A stretch of 64,000 nucleotides of DNA from Oceanobacillus sp. HTM 045 (GTDB taxonomy: Bacteria > Pseudomonadota > Alphaproteobacteria > Rhodobacterales > Rhodobacteraceae), in the NCBI GenBank assembly GCA_009733745.1, contig WNWL01000001.1, positions 248,001-312,000 on the forward strand, given 5' to 3'. Every line of letters starts with the position of its first letter. Position 1 is the stretch's first letter. The position numbers and the translations under genes are program-made. The notes beneath the pieces are model-generated. The model was not told the origin of the DNA. It made no database searches and worked only from the letters and a program-made list of their open reading frames with translations. Below, one piece after another: positions 46,245 to 55,424 of the stretch.

Positions 46245-46835
46245 TCAGTAGCGCGGCGCGTAGGGATCGTAGCGGTAGCCGCCCGGGGCCGGGTAGGCGC
46301 CGCCCTGCGGGTAGTAGCCGTCGCGCGGGCGGGGCGAGCGTTCCGCCACCACCACGCCAGCGGGCGACGAGCCGTAAGCCCCGGCAGGGTAGGCGCCGGC
46401 GGGGTAGGCTCCGGCCGGGTAGGGATAGGCCACCGGCGCGCCGAGGGCGTCGGGGGAGTACTGGTCCTCCGCCAGAATGCGGTCGGCGCGGGCCTGGTCG
46501 TATGGGTAGGGGCCCCAGTCGTATGGGCCGCCCTGCGCATCGGCATAGCCGCGCTGCGTTTCCGGCGGGCCGTAGATCAGGTCGTCCACCACCACGCCGA
46601 GCAGGCCGCTGGCCGCGCCGATCGCGGCACCGCGTGCCGCGCCCGTGCCGGCGCCCGTGTCGGTCAGTGCGCCCGCGACCGCGCCGATGCCGGCGCCGAT
46701 CAGGCCGTTGCGCACACCGGCCTTGCCGGCACGCTCCACCGAGGAGCCGAACTGCGCCTCCGTACAGGCCCCGAGCGCCAGCGCCGAAGCGAGCGCGGCG
46801 GCGAGGGGAAGACGTGGCAGGCAGGCAGACGGCAT
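46245..46835 (-). CDS. Glycine-zipper lipoprotein with YPAGA repeats
   Basis: 196 residues. GGAG six bases before the ATG supports this start over ones further upstream. The signal peptide ends in a lipobox-like ALALGAC (Cys24), so it is probably a lipoprotein. A Gly/Ala-rich stretch (NGLIGAGIGAVAGALTDTGA) forms a glycine zipper, as in small outer-membrane-associated lipoproteins. The C-terminal 80 residues are Pro/Tyr/Gly-rich with four near-identical AYPAG units. Function unknown; perhaps envelope structure. Confidence 0.75.
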   Translation of the reverse strand: MPSACLPRLPLAAALASALALGACTEAQFGSSVERAGKAGVRNGLIGAGIGAVAGALTDTGAGTGAARGAAIGAASGLLGVVVDDLIYGPPETQRGYADAQGGPYDWGPYPYDQARADRILAEDQYSPDALGAPVAYPYPAGAYPAGAYPAGAYGSSPAGVVVAERSPRPRDGYYPQGGAYPAPGGYRYDPYAPRY

Positions 46836-46941
46836 ATCGAACTCCATCACGGCACTCGCACCAGTATAGCGCAAAGGTTGACGGAATCGCGCACTTTCCG
46901 TCTATCACGCGGCAGACCGACAGTTCCGGCGGGAGGAAACC

Positions 46942-47709
46942 ATGAAGATCGGCGGCGATACCCCTGCGCTCGTGACGGGCGCGGCAAGCGGGCTTGGCGA
47001 GGCGGTGGCCCGCGCGCTCGCGGCGAAGGGCGCGAAGGTGACGGTGCTCGACCGCGACGCGGCACGCGGGGCGGAGGTCGCCGCGGAGATCGGCGGCCTG
47101 TTCCACGAGACCGACGTGACCAGCGAGGAAAGCGTGCTCGCGGCCATCGCCGCCGGCGAGGCGGCGCACGGCACCGCGCGGATCGTGGTCAACTGCGCCG
47201 GCATCGCCCCCGCGGCCAAGGTGGCGGGCTCCAAGGGCGCGCACGACATGGCCCTGTTCGAGACCGTGATCGCGGTCAATCTCGTTGGCACCATGCGGGT
47301 GATGTCGCACGCCGCGCAGGCGATGCGCGAGGCCGCGCCGCTCGACGACGACGGCTGCCGCGGCGTGGTGGTCAACACCGCCTCCATCGCCGCCTTCGAG
47401 GGGCAGATGGGGCAGTCGGCCTATGCCGCCTCCAAGGGCGGGGTCGCGGCGCTTACGCTGCCCGCCGCGCGCGACCTGATCCGCGACGGCATCCGCGTCT
47501 GCGCGATCGCGCCGGGCATTTTCGGCACGCCGATGCTGCGCGGGCTGCCGCAGGAGGTTCAGGACAGCCTCGCCCAGCAGGTGCCTTTCCCGGTGCGCCT
47601 CGGCGAGCCGTCGGAATTCGCGGCGCTGGTGTGCTTCATCGCCGAGACGGGCTATATGAACGGCGAGGTGATCCGCCTCGACGGCGCACTCCGCATGGGC
47701 GTGCGCTGA
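46942..47709 (+). CDS. SDR family NAD(P)-dependent oxidoreductase
   Basis: 255-residue short-chain dehydrogenase. TGxxxGxG nucleotide loop VTGAASGLGEAVARALAAKG, NAG motif VVNCAGIAPAAKV, catalytic Ser region VNTASIAAFEGQMG and YxxxK in QSAYAASKGGVAALTL, then APGIFGTPML. The sequence resembles the type II 3-hydroxyacyl-CoA dehydrogenase subgroup (HSD17B10-like), consistent with fatty-acid or branched-chain degradation. Starts with a good Shine-Dalgarno GGCGGGAGG. It is followed 40 bp later by the peroxiredoxin gene. Confidence 0.9.
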   Translation: MKIGGDTPALVTGAASGLGEAVARALAAKGAKVTVLDRDAARGAEVAAEIGGLFHETDVTSEESVLAAIAAGEAAHGTARIVVNCAGIAPAAKVAGSKGAHDMALFETVIAVNLVGTMRVMSHAAQAMREAAPLDDDGCRGVVVNTASIAAFEGQMGQSAYAASKGGVAALTLPAARDLIRDGIRVCAIAPGIFGTPMLRGLPQEVQDSLAQQVPFPVRLGEPSEFAALVCFIAETGYMNGEVIRLDGALRMGVR

Positions 47710-47749
47710 CGGCCAGAAGAGACCCCAGACAGGACCGGAGGGAGACGAC

Positions 47750-48238
47750 ATGACGATTTCCGTGGGCGAGACGATCCCGCAGGCGACGCTCTACGAGATG
47801 ACCGATTCGGGGCCGGGCCAGGTGTCCAGCACCGATGTGCTGGGGCAGGGCAAGGTCGCCTTCTTCGCGGTGCCGGGTGCCTTCACCCCGACCTGCCACA
47901 TGAAGCACCTGCCGAGCTTCGTCGGCGGCGCGGGCGCGCTGAAGGACAAGGGCGTGGACAGCATCGTCTGCATCTCGGTCAACGACCCGTTCGTGATGAA
48001 GGCCTGGGGTGAGACCTCCGGCGCGGCGGGCGCGGGCATCCGCATGGTGGCCGATGCCGACGGCGCGCTGACCAAGGCGATGGGCCTCGATTTCGACGCC
48101 TCCGCCGCCGGGCTCGGCGTGCGCGCGCGGCGCTTCTCGGCCTATGCCGAGGACGGCGTGCTCAAGGTGCTGAACGTCGAGGAGAGCCCCGGCCAGGCCG
48201 ACGCGACGCTGGCCGAGAAGCTGGTAGAGCAGATCTGA
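47750..48238 (+). CDS. Peroxiredoxin (Prx5/hybrid subfamily)
   Basis: 162-residue thiol peroxidase. Active site PGAFTPTCHMKHLPSFV has the peroxidatic Cys with the PxxxTxxC frame; EMTDSGPGQVSS and VNDPFVMKAWGE are also typical of the Prx5 group. A resolving cysteine is not obvious apart from SIVCISVND, so it may be 1-Cys and reduced by glutathione/glutaredoxin. It reduces hydrogen peroxide and alkyl hydroperoxides in the cytoplasm. GGAGG before the ATG. Confidence 0.93.
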   Translation: MTISVGETIPQATLYEMTDSGPGQVSSTDVLGQGKVAFFAVPGAFTPTCHMKHLPSFVGGAGALKDKGVDSIVCISVNDPFVMKAWGETSGAAGAGIRMVADADGALTKAMGLDFDASAAGLGVRARRFSAYAEDGVLKVLNVEESPGQADATLAEKLVEQI

Positions 48239-48260
48239 TCCGCGCTCCCGCGCTGCGCGT

Positions 48261-48785
48261 TCACTCGCGCAGCGCGTTCCAGGGCCCGCCGCAGAGCGCG
48301 ACGTCGCCGAAATCGTGCAGGAACGCACCGGCGCCGGTGGCGGACTGCCACTGGATGGCCAGCAGTTTCCGCGCGATGCCGTCGGCGCCGCGCGTATCCA
48401 GGAAGTCGGCCCGCGCCGTTCCGAGATCCAGCGCAAGGCGGTTTCGCTCGCCGCCCGGCGCCTCCGTCACCAGCCGCCCCGGCACCGCCTCCGCCGCGCA
48501 GGAGAAGAGGTCGTCCTGCTCCGAGACGGTGCAGGCTCCGGGCGGGAAGGTGAGTTCCAGGTAGGTGTCGCCCCAGTCCGCCGAGATCGCCGGGACCACC
48601 GGGCGCAGGATCTCGCGCATCTGGGTCGCGAACATCACCAGCACGCCGCCCTCGCCGATATCGCTGATCCCGGCATGGGTGTAGGCGAAGCTCTGGTCCC
48701 AGCAGGCGACCAGCGTCTCGGCGCTGGCCGGGGCCGCGGCCAGCGCGGCGGCGAGGGTGAGCGGCTTGAGCAAGGGCTTGAGCAT
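48261..48785 (-). CDS. Secreted protein of unknown function
   Basis: 174 residues with a clear signal peptide (MLKPLLKPLTLAAALAAAP, cleavage near ASAET). The mature part has four cysteines (LVACWDQSF, PPGACTVSE, LFSCAAE, VALCGGPW), consistent with two disulfides. No domain recognised. It is 23 bp after the COG3146-like gene on the same strand, so likely co-transcribed. Confidence 0.75.
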   Translation of the reverse strand: MLKPLLKPLTLAAALAAAPASAETLVACWDQSFAYTHAGISDIGEGGVLVMFATQMREILRPVVPAISADWGDTYLELTFPPGACTVSEQDDLFSCAAEAVPGRLVTEAPGGERNRLALDLGTARADFLDTRGADGIARKLLAIQWQSATGAGAFLHDFGDVALCGGPWNALRE

Positions 48786-48808
48786 ATGCGGGCCTCCCGC
48801 CCGCGAGC

Positions 48809-50029
<1,221 letters not shown>

Positions 50030-50131
50030 GGCACGCTCACGGGTTGCGGCTGTCACCCCCTAGCTTGGGGCCGGAGCGCGCCGGGTCAACCGGCAATGCA
50101 CGGGAAATTGTGCGCTGCGGCGCGAGCCCGC

Positions 50132-51691
50132 CTAGTCGGGCTCGCGGAAGGCCTTGTCGATGTAGTCGAGGAAGGGCCGCAGCATGTAGTTCATCGGCGA
50201 GCGCTCGCCGGTCTGGATGAACACGTCCACCGGCATGCCGGCGACCAGTTCCGCGCCTTCCAGCTTCTCCAGCTCGCCCTCGTTGAGGCGTATCTCGGCG
50301 AGGTAGTAGGGCTGGCCGGTGGCCTCGTCCATGATCGTGTCGGTCGAGACGGTGGCAACGGTGCCGAACAGTTCCGGCGTCAGCCGCTGGTTCAGGGCGG
50401 AGAGCTTGAGCACCGTCTCCTGGCCGACCTGCACGCTGTCGCGGGACGTGGTCTCGAACCGCGCGTCGACCACCAGTTCGGCGTCGGTCGGCACGATGTA
50501 CATGATCGGCTCGGCGCCGCGGACCACGGCGTCGACGTTGTTGACCGCCATCTCCTGCACGATTCCGGTGCGCGGCGCGCGCACCTCCAGCCGATCGAGC
50601 TGGGAGCGGAGCGCGATGCGGCGCTCGCGCAGTTCGAGCTCGCGCACCTCGATGTCGCGCAGCTCGGTCAGCGCCTCCTCCCGCGCGGTCGTGTCGATCC
50701 GCAGGAGGTCGATCTCGATCTCGGAGATCTGGCCCTTGAGCTGGGCGACCTGCGCGGTGAGCTCGCCCTCCTCGCCGACCAGCTCGGCCAGCGAGCGTTC
50801 GAGGTTCAGCACCTCGCTCTTGGCGATGCGGCCCTTCTCGAACAGCCCGCGCTTGACCTCCAGGTCCTCCTGGTCGATCCGGCGGCGCTCCTGCACGCCC
50901 TGCAGGCGGGCCTCGACGCCGATGATCTGTTCGCGGATCTGGGCCTGCCGCTCGGCGAGGATTTCCTTCTCGCGGGCGATGCTGAGCGCGCGGGCCTTGA
51001 ATAGGGCTTCCTGCCCGGCGACGAGGCGGGCTACGTCCTCCCGCTCGGCGGCCACGGCGAGGAGTTCCTCGTCGAAGTCGATATCGGGCACGACGAGCTG
51101 CTCGGCGGTGAGCCGGGCGCGGCGTGCCATGACCTCGAAGAGCTGGCTCTCGACGATGTCGAGTTCCGACTCGATCTCGGTCCCGTCGAGCTTGATCAGC
51201 ACCTCGCCGGCCTCCACGAGATCGCCGTCGCGCACGAAGATCTCGCCCACGGTGCCGCCGTCGCGGTGCTGGACGATCTGGCGCTTGGTCTCGACCCGGA
51301 GCTGTCCGGAGGCGATCACCGCGCCCTTGAGCGAGGCGAAGGCCGACCAGCCGCCGAGGCCGAACACCAGCAGGATCACCACGATCAGGCCGGAGCGGAT
51401 GAAGCTGCCGGCGCCCCAGCCGTCGGGGCCGTCCTTCGCGGCGGCGCCGCCGCCTCCGCCGCCGGGCAGTCCGGGCACGGGGGGCTGGCCGCCCGCGCCG
51501 CCCGCCACCATGCCGGCGGGCATCTTGGCGGGCTGGATCTGGCCCAGCGCCTGCCCGCCGCCGGGTTGCGGCTGGGGCTGGGGCGCGGGCTTCGCGCCGC
51601 GGGGCGGCGCGGGGCGGGGCGGCTCCTGCGGCTCGCGCCCCTTCACCGCCATGTCGCGTGTCAGGTTCATCGGTTCGTTGGGATCGGCCAT
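50132..51691 (-). CDS. HlyD family type I secretion periplasmic adaptor
   Basis: 519-residue membrane-fusion protein. A Pro/Gln/Gly-rich cytoplasmic tail of about 100 residues is followed by one membrane helix (GSFIRSGLIVVILLVFGL). Then come an N-terminal lipoyl half (QHRDGGTVGEIFVRDGDLVE), a long coiled coil (about 180-370) and the closing beta barrel region with EPIMYIVPTDAELVVDARFE. This is the PrsE/HlyD arrangement. It starts one base after the ATPase gene stop. The cytoplasmic tail is longer than in typical HlyD. Confidence 0.93.
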   Translation of the reverse strand: MADPNEPMNLTRDMAVKGREPQEPPRPAPPRGAKPAPQPQPQPGGGQALGQIQPAKMPAGMVAGGAGGQPPVPGLPGGGGGGAAAKDGPDGWGAGSFIRSGLIVVILLVFGLGGWSAFASLKGAVIASGQLRVETKRQIVQHRDGGTVGEIFVRDGDLVEAGEVLIKLDGTEIESELDIVESQLFEVMARRARLTAEQLVVPDIDFDEELLAVAAEREDVARLVAGQEALFKARALSIAREKEILAERQAQIREQIIGVEARLQGVQERRRIDQEDLEVKRGLFEKGRIAKSEVLNLERSLAELVGEEGELTAQVAQLKGQISEIEIDLLRIDTTAREEALTELRDIEVRELELRERRIALRSQLDRLEVRAPRTGIVQEMAVNNVDAVVRGAEPIMYIVPTDAELVVDARFETTSRDSVQVGQETVLKLSALNQRLTPELFGTVATVSTDTIMDEATGQPYYLAEIRLNEGELEKLEGAELVAGMPVDVFIQTGERSPMNYMLRPFLDYIDKAFREPD

Positions 51692-51692
51692 C

Positions 51693-53753
51693 TCAGCGCA
51701 CCTTCTGGTCGTTGCCGCCCTTCGGCGTCGGCGCACCCTTGGCGCCGTTGCGCACCGCGCTTCCCGCGCCGGTCAGCGCGCCGCGGGGCACGCCGGGCGG
51801 AAAACCCTGCGCCGCGGCGGGCTGGCCGCCGGCGGCCTGCTGGGCCGCGGGCTGTGCAGCGGGGCGGGGTGCCTGTGCCGCGGGCTTGGCCGCGCCAGGC
51901 TGTTGCGGGGCAGGGGGTTGCGGTGCGGCCTGCTGGCCCCCCGGCTGCGGGGCGCCGGCCTGCGGCGGCGCTGCCTGCCCGTCGCCCTGCGCGCCGCCGG
52001 CCATGCCGGCCGCGCCCGGCGTGTTCACCGCGCCGCTGGCGGCAACGAGCTGCGGGTAGTTGCGGGTCCGCTTCTTCAACACCTCGTCGCGCGGGCCGAA
52101 ATCGACCACGTTGCCGCGGTCGAGCATCAGCAGCGTGTCGCAGGCGGCGATCGCCGAGGGGCGGTGGGCCATGACGATCACCGTCTTGCCGCGCTCCTTC
52201 GCGCCGACGATGGCGTTGACCAGCGCCTGCTCGCCGGTGGCGTCGAGATTGGCGTTGGGCTCGTCGAGGATCAGCACCGCCGGGTCGCCGTAGAGCGCCC
52301 GCGCCAGCGCCACGCGCTGGCGCTGGCCGCCCGAGATGCGGCTGCCGGCGCTGCCGACATCGGTGTCGTAGCCCTGCGGCAGGGCGAGCAGCAGCTCGTG
52401 CGCCCCGGCCCGCTGCGCCGCCTCGACGATCTTCGCGTCCTCGGGCTCGGGGTCGAGCCGGGCGACGTTGGAGGCGATGCTGCCGGAGAACAGCCCCACG
52501 TCCTGCGGCAGGTAGCCGATATGCCGGCCGAGCACGTCCGACGGCCACTGGTCGAGCGCCGCGCCGTCGATCCGGATCTTGCCGGCGGCGGGCGTCCAGA
52601 TGCCGACAAGCACCTTGGCCAGCGTGGTCTTGCCGGAGCCGGAGGGGCCGATCACCCCCAGCGCCTCGCCCGGCGAGACCTTGAAGCTCACCTGCCGGAG
52701 CGTCGGCACCTGCTCGCCCGGCGCGACAACGGTGACGTTCTGCACCTCGACAAAGCCCTTGGGCCGCGGCAGGGCGGTCTTTTGCGGCTCCACCGGGGTC
52801 TTCTCCAGCAGTTCCGAGAGCTGCTTCCAGCCGCGCAGCGCGCGCTGGGCGAGGCCCCACTGGGCGATGCCCTGCTCCATCGGCGCCAGCGCGCGGCCCA
52901 TCAGGATCGAGGAGGCGATCATCACGCCCGGCGTCACCAGTCCCTGCACCACCAGCGCCGCGCCGGCGGCCAGCATGGCGGACTGGAGATAGAAGCGCGT
53001 TGTCTTGGAGGCGGAGGAGAAGGCCCCGCTCCGGTCCTGCGCGGTGATCTGCGCCTCCAGCGCGTCGTTGCGGAGCTTCTGCCAGCGGGCGAGGCCCACG
53101 TTGCGCATCCCGAGGCCGTGCACCGATTCCGCCTCGTGGCGCAGCGCCTCGCCGAGATTGGCGGCCTGCGCCGCGGCGATCTGCGCCTCGGTCTGGTGCT
53201 TGCGGCTGCGGGCGTCGTTCAGGAAGGCCATCGTCACCAGCACGATGCCGCCGAAGATCGCGAGCAGCCCGAGCGTCCAGTGGAAGATGAAGATGATCGC
53301 CAGGAAGAACGGCGTCCACGGCATGTCGAAGATGGCGAAGGGCGCGGGGCCGGAGAGCAGCTGGCGCAGCGAATCGAGGTCCGACGCCGCGGTGTTGGGC
53401 CGGGCCCGCTCCTCCGGCGCGACCGAGCGGCGCAGCACCGCGTCGAACACCCGGAAATCGAGCGCCGCCTGGAACCGCGCCCCGGCCCGCGCCAGCACCC
53501 GGGCGCGGATGTATTCGAGCAGGCCCATCACGATGAAGAGCCCGGTGATCAGCACCAGCAGCGCCACCAGCGTCGGCATCGATCGGCTCGCCAGCACCCG
53601 GTCGTAGACCTGCAGCATGAACAGCGGACCGGTCAGCATCAGCAGGTTCACGAACACGGAGAACAGCCCCACCGACCGGAAATGCTTGCGGCAGGTCGCC
53701 AGCGCCTTGCGCAGTTCCTCGCGCCCCTTGGGATAGTCGGACTTGGTGCTCAT
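51693..53753 (-). CDS. Type I secretion ABC transporter permease/ATPase (PrsD-like)
   Basis: 686 residues. Six-helix exporter membrane domain (about 25-320) without a C39 peptidase or CLD domain, then the ATPase: Walker A IGPSGSGKTTLAKVLVG, signature SRISGGQRQRVALARAL and Walker B PAVLILDEPNANLDATG. These match the PrsD/RTX-exporter subgroup. The last 120 residues are a Pro/Ala/Gln/Gly-rich tail, unusual for the family and similar in composition to the tail of its HlyD partner. No substrate gene or outer-membrane TolC is adjacent. Confidence 0.93.
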   Translation of the reverse strand: MSTKSDYPKGREELRKALATCRKHFRSVGLFSVFVNLLMLTGPLFMLQVYDRVLASRSMPTLVALLVLITGLFIVMGLLEYIRARVLARAGARFQAALDFRVFDAVLRRSVAPEERARPNTAASDLDSLRQLLSGPAPFAIFDMPWTPFFLAIIFIFHWTLGLLAIFGGIVLVTMAFLNDARSRKHQTEAQIAAAQAANLGEALRHEAESVHGLGMRNVGLARWQKLRNDALEAQITAQDRSGAFSSASKTTRFYLQSAMLAAGAALVVQGLVTPGVMIASSILMGRALAPMEQGIAQWGLAQRALRGWKQLSELLEKTPVEPQKTALPRPKGFVEVQNVTVVAPGEQVPTLRQVSFKVSPGEALGVIGPSGSGKTTLAKVLVGIWTPAAGKIRIDGAALDQWPSDVLGRHIGYLPQDVGLFSGSIASNVARLDPEPEDAKIVEAAQRAGAHELLLALPQGYDTDVGSAGSRISGGQRQRVALARALYGDPAVLILDEPNANLDATGEQALVNAIVGAKERGKTVIVMAHRPSAIAACDTLLMLDRGNVVDFGPRDEVLKKRTRNYPQLVAASGAVNTPGAAGMAGGAQGDGQAAPPQAGAPQPGGQQAAPQPPAPQQPGAAKPAAQAPRPAAQPAAQQAAGGQPAAAQGFPPGVPRGALTGAGSAVRNGAKGAPTPKGGNDQKVR

Positions 53754-54223
53754 GCTCTCGATCCGGTATGAGTGCGGGCCAGCAACCGTACTGTCGCGCC
53801 CCGTTCTGTCTCGTGTTCGTGCCGTTCTGGTCCGTTCCGGTCTCTGCCCGGCGCCGTGACGCGTGATGTTTCGTCCAATCCGATCCGTGCCGATCCGTCC
53901 GTGCGACCCTGTGGCGGCAACACGGCCATTAATGGGCAATATCGGTGCAATCTCCTTAACACGAAACCACGCGGCAACGCATGTGCCGCCGCCGGCCGGT
54001 CCGCGTCAAGCCTCGCGGGCACGATCCGGGACGGGTGCGGCGACGGGAACGGCGGCGGAATCCGTGATACCATCGGTGGCAGGCGCTGGCAGGCTTTGCC
54101 GCCGGAATGCCCCGTTCGGGATTGAATTGCGCCGCGACAGCGTCCATTTCTGGGGCCATTCCGAAACCCGGCCGGGATGCGGCCGCGACATGGCCCCCCG
54201 GGGCGCAGGATGGTGACGAAGTG
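53754..54223. other. 470-bp divergent region upstream of the type I secretion genes
   Basis: The half nearest the secretion operon has short direct repeats of CCGTTC and CCGATCCGTG type units (53810-53910). An AT-richer block at about 53930-53980 may hold promoters for either side, but no clear -35/-10 pair is seen. No credible gene was found. Confidence 0.5.
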
Positions 54224-54814
54224 ATGGACAGACGGATTTTCCTGGGATCGGCATTCGCGGCGGGCATCGGGCTCGGCCTGCCCCGCACGGCGCTGGCGCT
54301 CGACGAGGGCACGGCCCGCCAGTTCGTGGAAGGCACCATCGCCGAGGTGGTGGAACTTGCCCGCGCCCCCGGCGGCGCCGAGGAGAAGGCGCCGCAACTG
54401 CGCGAGATCATGGAGCGGCGCGCGGCGGTCTCGCAACTCGCCAGGTTCTCCGCCGGGCGCGACTGGCGGGTCATGACGCCCGACCAGCAGGAGCGCTATA
54501 TCGACAGCTTCTCGCGCTACTTCGCGCGCATCTATTCCCGCCGCTTCCAGGGCTATACCGACATCGAGGTGACGGTGGACGGCACGCTGGACGCAGGCGA
54601 CAAGGGCATCCTCGTCAAGTCGAGCATCCTGCGCAGCGACGGCCCGCCGGTGCTGTTCGAGTGGCTGGTGACAGACCGCACCGGCGCGCCGCTGATCGCC
54701 GACATCATCGTCGAGGGAGTCTCGACCGCCGTGACCCAGCGCAACGAGATCGGCGCGATGATCGCGGGCTCGCCCGACATCGAGGCGTTCCTGACCAAGC
54801 TCGACAGCGTCTGA
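54224..54814 (+). CDS. MlaC-like periplasmic phospholipid-transport protein
   Basis: 196 residues. The N-terminus MDRRIFLGSAFAAGIGLGL has an Arg-Arg-x-Phe-Leu motif and may be a Tat signal. The mature protein has the MlaC pattern: LREIMERRAAVSQLARFSAG, ERYIDSFSRYFARIYSRRF, strand VKSSILRSDGPPVLFEWLV and VEGVSTAVTQRNEIGAMI. MlaC shuttles phospholipids between the outer membrane and the MlaFEDB complex; no mlaFED genes lie nearby, so this is an orphan copy. A GTG one codon upstream is an alternative start. yjbQ starts 12 bp downstream. Confidence 0.88.
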   Translation: MDRRIFLGSAFAAGIGLGLPRTALALDEGTARQFVEGTIAEVVELARAPGGAEEKAPQLREIMERRAAVSQLARFSAGRDWRVMTPDQQERYIDSFSRYFARIYSRRFQGYTDIEVTVDGTLDAGDKGILVKSSILRSDGPPVLFEWLVTDRTGAPLIADIIVEGVSTAVTQRNEIGAMIAGSPDIEAFLTKLDSV

Positions 54815-54826
54815 GCGGGCCGCCGC

Positions 54827-55255
54827 GTGGCGCTGTCGCAGGCGACAACGATCCTCGCCTTCGAGACGCGCGGGCCGGGGCTGACCGACATCACCCGGGA
54901 GGTCGCGGGCTGGGTCCGCGGCCTCGGTGCGGGGGAGGGGCTGCTGACGCTCCTCTGCCGCCACACCTCCGCCTCGCTCACGATCCAGGAGAACGCCGAC
55001 CCGGACGTCCGGGTCGACCTCGCCGCGGCCTTCGAACGCCTCGCGCCGCGGGGCGGGCGCGAGCTCTACACCCACCACATGGAAGGGCCGGACGACATGC
55101 CGGCGCATATCCGCACCGTGCTTTCGGGCGTCCACCTCTCCGTGCCCCTGATCGGCGGTCGGCTGGCGCTCGGCACCTGGCAGGGCATCTACCTCTGGGA
55201 GCACCGCGACCGCCCGCACCGGCGGGAGGTCGCCTGTCACCTGTCTTTCGAGTGA
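54827..55255 (+). CDS. yjbQ: YjbQ/UPF0047 family protein
   Basis: 142 residues. Family marks are LTLLCRHTSASLTIQENADP, the YTHHMEGPDDMPAHIRTVL segment with conserved His and Asp, and GTWQGIYLWEHRDRPHRREV. YjbQ proteins form trimers with a metal-binding site; family members show thiamine-phosphate-synthase-like weak activity. GTG start; it follows the mlaC-like gene by 12 bp. Confidence 0.93.
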   Translation: MALSQATTILAFETRGPGLTDITREVAGWVRGLGAGEGLLTLLCRHTSASLTIQENADPDVRVDLAAAFERLAPRGGRELYTHHMEGPDDMPAHIRTVLSGVHLSVPLIGGRLALGTWQGIYLWEHRDRPHRREVACHLSFE

Positions 55256-55268
55256 TCCCGCGATTGAC

Positions 55269-55321
55269 CCCGGCAATTTGCTGCCGGGCCACGCAAGCGG
55301 CTTTCGGGGCTTCTCTTTTTT
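55269..55321 (+). terminator. Terminator region after yjbQ
   Basis: A 7-bp stem (CCCGGCA / TGCCGGG, loop ATTTGC) starts 14 bp after the stop. A second weak stem AAGC/GCTT then precedes a T-run (CTCTTTTTT). The combination should end the mlaC-yjbQ transcript. Confidence 0.6.
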
Positions 55322-55424
55322 GCGCGGCGCACTAAGGTCGCCGCGCAACGGGCACGATGGAATTGAAGACGGGCAGGAGGCGAGAAATGGAGTGCGACAG
55401 CTCGGCAGCGCGGAGCAGCGCCCG

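Noticed and set aside
50319-53771. 1150-codon plus-strand open frame opposite the type I secretion genes
   Set aside because: No domain motifs, repetitive Arg/Gly/Ser composition, and entirely antisense to the PrsD/HlyD genes.
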